Assembly: GCA_001414485.1 (NCBI GenBank)
Contig: LLEY01000038.1
Location: 248,001 to 312,000, forward strand
From: Calycina herbarum
Taxonomy: Eukaryota > Ascomycota > Leotiomycetes > Helotiales > Pezizellaceae
Direction: 5' to 3'
Length of the DNA: 64,000 bases
Positions 60,300-64,000 of the stretch are shown piece after piece (position 1 is the first letter of the stretch; every line of letters begins with the position of its first letter). The position numbers and the translations under genes were made by a program. The notes below the pieces were generated by a model, which saw only the letters and a program-made list of their open reading frames with translations, did not search any database and was not told the origin of the DNA.

Positions 60300-62935
60300 A
60301 TAAAAAACTAGCTACGAGCACGAAGTAGTAGCCTAATCTACCGTCCTAACCTGGTTTTCTACACTAGAGGGCTAACTACTTAAGCTAGACGTAGAACCTT
60401 AAGAATAAGTATATAACTTAGCTTTTTCAGCTCTTTCAGACCCTTTTAAGCTCCTTTCTTAACTTAGGATATATGTGGAGCAGCCTCTTTAGGTAGAGCT
60501 TATATACTCTTCTTCTGTTTTAGGACTTTAGAAGTTATAGTAGCTAGCTCCTTTTATAGCTAAGTTTCTGCCCTCTTATCAGCTAATTCTGCCTTCTTTC
60601 GTTATCTCACAAGAGTATTAGCCTTCCTTTCTACTCTTCTCTCCTCCTTTGTCTTATCTTTAGCCTCTTTCTCCTTATCTATCTTATTCTAATACCCCCG
60701 AGCACGTATAACCCTCCCAGGGGAGTATACCTCTACTCCCTTACTAATATTACTACAAAGATTAAGTTTCTTACCCTTCTTTCTCTTCTAGTTCTCAAGT
60801 ATAATAGCTATCCGTAGCCCTCGGTTCTCGTGCTCTAGAATAGAGACTTTACTTAACAGCGTTTATATAGAAGAGAATGTAACGAAACTCAAACGAACTA
60901 AACAAAGATGACTAAGTCTCGAAGGTTGGTATGCAGGTAAGAAGTACAGATGCGCCGGGTTGTTCACTTGGAAGTGAACTCGTTACTTGTATTAAAGATG
61001 TTAAACAAGATGATAAGATTGATAACTAAAGTTGAGCACGAAGCTCCTATCTAATGGCAGAAGTGCCAGTCTTATATAGAACCTTCATTCCCAAGTACAT
61101 CGCTCACATCGCTCGCGATCAAGGCGATCAGAGCGATGTAGGCGATCACGTCACATGACCGCACGTGACTTCCAACATTCCCACAACAGTGAGATCCTGA
61201 AATCCCCAAACGTCCTTCGCATTACTGATTTCTTCCTGTGTTACCTTCCATTCCTGGATGTTATGCCTTGTCCTGTCAGAACGCCGTCTGGACTACTTAC
61301 CACGCAGCCGTGGTTCGTGACAGAGAAGACCTTACTTACTTTAAGCTTAGACAGTGATCGTTCGAAGTTTAGGTAGGTATGTCGTATTGCTTTCATTATA
61401 AGAGGTGTTACAATGTCTTTAGTAGTCTTATAGATCAGTGAAGTAGGCTTCGTCACTTATATAATTATCTTTTCGCCCTATACTAGCTAAATCCCAGCCT
61501 TCTCGAAGACATGTATAATGTTGTATTCTATAAATACAAGGTCCTACGCTATCTTAAAAATCGTATAGAAAAACCGCTTTAATATAGAGACTAATCCACT
61601 AGTCTTCAACATAAGCTTCTCTAGTTCGTTGCTATAGTATAACGCGAAGAGTTAGAAAAGACCAACGTCGAGAGGCTGTAATCGATGTGTTATATAGGGC
61701 GGCAGTATTATAATAATAATACCATGTTAGTCTACAAAGTTAATAAACTTTATATTAACATACGAGGAGTGACCGTCTATAAGGAGAAGTCGGTAAGTCC
61801 TTACGCTCTTCGGTTTTATATATAGTTCAAAGACCCTTTTCAGCTACTTTAGGCTAAAGGTATTAGACAACCAGCCGTTCTCTAATAAGCCGAAATATAC
61901 TCCTATATGTTCTTCGACATCCTCGACCTAGGAGCTCTATAAGTCTCCTAAGCCGCCCTTATAAATAAGAAGTAGTAGGATCGCTTATCTAATAGCTAAG
62001 ACATATACCAGTAGTAAGATAAACTCTCGAGAACCGTCCTACTTATTCTTAGTAACACGACCTGTTTCGTATACCGTAAGCCTTATAATACGCTTTATCG
62101 ATCGGCTGAACCCTATAAGAAACCCCTTCTTATCAAAGTTGTAGATGTTGTTAGCAGTTATATTATATTTCTTAATAACTCGTATAAGCTAGAGAAATAA
62201 GACAATGTTAGCTTTCTAGGTATAAAGTAAGAATAAGAGGGGAAATAAGAGTAAATACTAAACAGAAGAAGAGCGTAAACATAGGCATATATTTAGCTAC
62301 AACCCTTAGGTTCTCAATATTCCTTAGATGTCAAGGGTTACACCCGTGGAATAAGTCTCGGAGTACTCCAGCGACGCATTCACGTGACCTCGCTTGGCAA
62401 CGCATGGACGTAACAGAACCTTCGAGAGTACCCTTGGCAGAACCCTCTAGAATGAGTTAACTGAGTATATAAGTTAGCAAGGACTCTGGCTTAGAAAGGA
62501 CAATCGAATCTTCTTGTACATAGACACCTCTGTAGTTCAATTCATCAGTATTTGCTACAAGTCCTGACATTAGATAGCTACTGCGTAACCTGTCCTTATG
62601 CCTCTATAGACAAAGTAGCCAGTCCAGTTCTTTCCTACTTTGCTCCTACGTATCTCTTCTACGAGGTTCTTAACAATAGAAGAAGTTGGTAGCATTCCTC
62701 GGTCTATAAGCTTGTTGATCTGCCGAATCAGGACTTCCTCTTGCTCTATAGTAAGTGCTTGGTGGTAAACAGCAGTTGCCTCCCTACGTGTCTTAGTCAA
62801 GCCTCTAATCCTTCGTGAGACAGCAGTACGGTCACAGCTATACTTCTTAGCAGCGTTAGAATAATTCTTAAACTCCCCTCTTTCATATGCTGCCACCGCC
62901 AAGTTGATCTGGTGCGATTTGTCTGCTCTAGCCAT
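60300..62935 (-). pseudogene. pogo-family transposase with CENP-B-type HTH, interrupted by a solo LTR
   Basis: ATG at 62935 (MARADKSHQINLAV) starts a psq-type helix-turn-helix (YSNAAKKYSCDRTAVSRRIRG). A CENP-B-type domain follows (LTIEQEEVLIRQINKLIDRGMLPTSSIVKNLVEEI...WTGYFV). A frameshift near 62590 moves RHKDRL to another frame. The DDE1 core includes YNFDKKGFLIGF (first Asp kept, about 62130), LLLIDGHSSYVN (second Asp kept, about 61790) and ILPPYITHRLQPLDVGLF (third Asp kept, about 61690). The C-terminal tail resumes beyond the LTR with KKGKKLNL and a basic coiled coil (about 60790-60560). Several Trp/Gln-type stops. Confidence 0.82.
60878..61322 (-). repeat. Solo LTR of the chromovirus family, nearly free of RIP
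   Basis: It starts TGTAACGAAACTCAAACG and ends CGTGGTTCGTGACA, 445 bp. Target duplication gagaa flanks it (60873-60877 and 61323-61327). CA and TG are frequent, so it approximates the unmutated family LTR. It lies inside the pogo transposase. Confidence 0.93.
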
Positions 62936-64000
62936 AGTTAAAGTGGTGATGGTAGAGTAAAAAAGGGGGGTTTTGAAGTGGGCTTTTGCCAGGGACGTGT
63001 ACTGACTAGGGACGTCGGTTAGCCGTTTAGAATTTGTCTGAGCCTCTGACAACTTTACATTGTAATAAGAGATCTCTCTTTGTTGTTCCGCGATCTGCCT
63101 TTGACACTCTTCTAGGCGCGATGTGAGTACGGCATCTTAAGCTGCATCCCTGACCGACCTGCTCGTCTGGGCTTGACTCGTCGCTTAATGAGTCTGATCA
63201 TAGTCACGTTGCTGTTGTGATACGCCACGAGTATCCACAGCTACCCCCTCTATCCTATTACTATAACGGCCGGCCTTAGGAGGTAGTAGTGGGATGCGAA
63301 AGAAAGAGAGCGTAATATCTCGCTTAATAAATAAATCTGTAACGTACTTACTACTCTCTAGTATTTTACAAATATTATATAAGAAGAAATAAGGAGCGCA
63401 ATCTTAGAGTGCCTAGTTATATAGTCTCCTATACCTTTGTTTTACCTTAACATTCGAGAGCGTGGTAGTCTAGACCGGTGGCCTAAGGAGTTCTTACTAC
63501 CTACTACTAATACAGGCTAGAAGCTGGCAGTGGCCTATGATTTCTGATTCGAGATTATAATTGTATCTGCCCAGCGGCCTAGCTATTGTAAGCATGTTCC
63601 TAGCATACTCTCGATCTACGTCAGCGTTAAGAATACTAGTAATTATATAGGACCTAAATCTAAGGGCGTTTGCGAGTCTAGCAAATTCCAAGAGGCATTA
63701 GAGGTCTAGGCTAATACTTAGCACCTTTTGTTTATTATCCGACTTTGGGACGAGGTTTATAAGGCGATGAAAATTTCGTATAGCAAACATCTATAGTTAG
63801 ACGTACGTTATCTTAAATCTCTCGTCGTCGCCTGTCTATATATCGCTATATTCGGTTAACCTATCGGCGCTCTCTAATACTATATAGTCTCCTCTATATC
63901 TACGCTATATATATTATATTACCTCTCTTATATAATACTCTATTAGGTTGATAAGCGTCTATATTACTTTTGTATAGTTTTCTAGGTATAAGGAATCCTT

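Larger units (their letters stand above)
60144..63019 (-). mobile_element. pogo-like DNA transposon, 2876 bp, in the coiled-coil gene
   Basis: It is flanked by TA (60142-60143 and 63020-63021). Terminal inverted repeats of 40 bp with one mismatch (60144-60183 and 62980-63019) begin accgacgtccctagtcagt and contain two gtccct iterons. Removing it with one TA restores the host frame (SKRLLAEVQLY). It holds a minus-strand transposase pseudogene and a solo LTR at 60878-61322. RIP is moderate. Confidence 0.92.
57925..64000 (-). pseudogene. Long coiled-coil protein resembling DUF3723 proteins, broken by RIP stops and a pogo element; 5' end outside window
   Basis: With the pogo element (60144-63019) left out, one minus frame runs from 64000 to TAG at 57925, about 1,060 residues, with only TAG/TAA stops readable as Gln or Trp. 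The N-terminal visible part (63990-63290) has DDERFKITYV, LEFARLANALRFRSYIITSI, DVDREYARNMLTIARPLGRY and YVTDLFIKRDITLSFF. These match my memory of ascomycete DUF3723 proteins (LEFA-rLa, DxDREyAR, ARP), known as frequent cargo of giant Starship elements. A Gln/Ser-rich linker follows, then a very long coiled coil (63110-58380). It ends in a short C-terminal domain (VDYVLIEDLEKLFEELCNQVV, FFYYGYNPPRKRHRG). Function unknown. The family assignment is from recall and should be checked. Confidence 0.7.

Noticed and set aside
1951..61322. Ten related repeats of 427-468 bp as a dispersed satellite or CRISPR-like array
   Set aside because: They are LTRs: TG...CA ends, target duplications and retroelement genes between pairs.
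61155..61456. 73- and 71-codon frames
   Set aside because: The first lies in the solo LTR; the second joins transposase sequence to the LTR.
62936..63052. Upstream extension of the pogo transposase frame
   Set aside because: The first residues (SEAQTNSKRL) are host-gene sequence and the rest is terminal inverted repeat; the true start is 62935.
1..64000. tRNA, rRNA genes or riboswitches
   Set aside because: No cloverleaf, rRNA core segment or riboswitch was recognised by eye on either strand; a tRNAscan and Rfam search would settle it.

Overview
The window looks like filamentous ascomycete (Pezizomycotina) DNA, most likely Dothideomycete-like, though no single-copy marker allows a species call. 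About 52 kb on the left and a few islands on the right carry the signature of repeat-induced point mutation (RIP). CA and TG are almost absent, TA is hugely enriched, and CG is kept, so the process acted on CpA. Nearly every stop inside a recognisable frame is TAG or TAA at a position where the family has Gln or Trp. Almost nothing here encodes an intact protein, so nearly all genes are called as pseudogenes.

Layout, left (1-52 kb): a nest of transposons. A decayed gypsy integrase (about 650-1950, minus) is split by chromovirus O1 (LTR 1951-2404, coding on minus). O1 is itself split by two full-length copies of the same family, A (3193-12336) and B (14433-21364), each with a 5-bp target duplication, and then by a second gypsy family, G (LTR 23384-23690). 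G is cut by chromovirus C (28755), C by D (33166), D by a gag-type LTR element E (36266), and E by a full-length, less mutated chromovirus F (37169-44189). Element A also carries a 1.86-kb pogo/Fot1 transposon (5852-7711) and a 193-bp solo LTR (8825-9017). A second Fot1 copy lies at 49984-51840. The right halves of O1, G, C, D and E are not in the window, so the nest has been truncated or rearranged.

Right (52-64 kb): lightly mutated DNA. A dynamin-like large GTPase gene (53200-57243, plus) is broken by a 1312-bp Tc1/mariner element at a TA, by a frameshift, by RIP-type stops and by a P-loop Gly-to-Arg change. A long coiled-coil gene on the minus strand (57925 to beyond 64000), resembling DUF3723 proteins, is broken by a 2876-bp pogo-like element (60144-63019). 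That element holds an almost unmutated solo LTR of the chromovirus family (60878-61322).

Most notable observation: the chromovirus family carries a third gene between pol and the 3' LTR, on the opposite strand. It faces pol and overlaps the chromodomain end of pol. It is recognisable in six copies and best preserved in F (37683-38324, a single 213-codon frame with only RIP-type stops).
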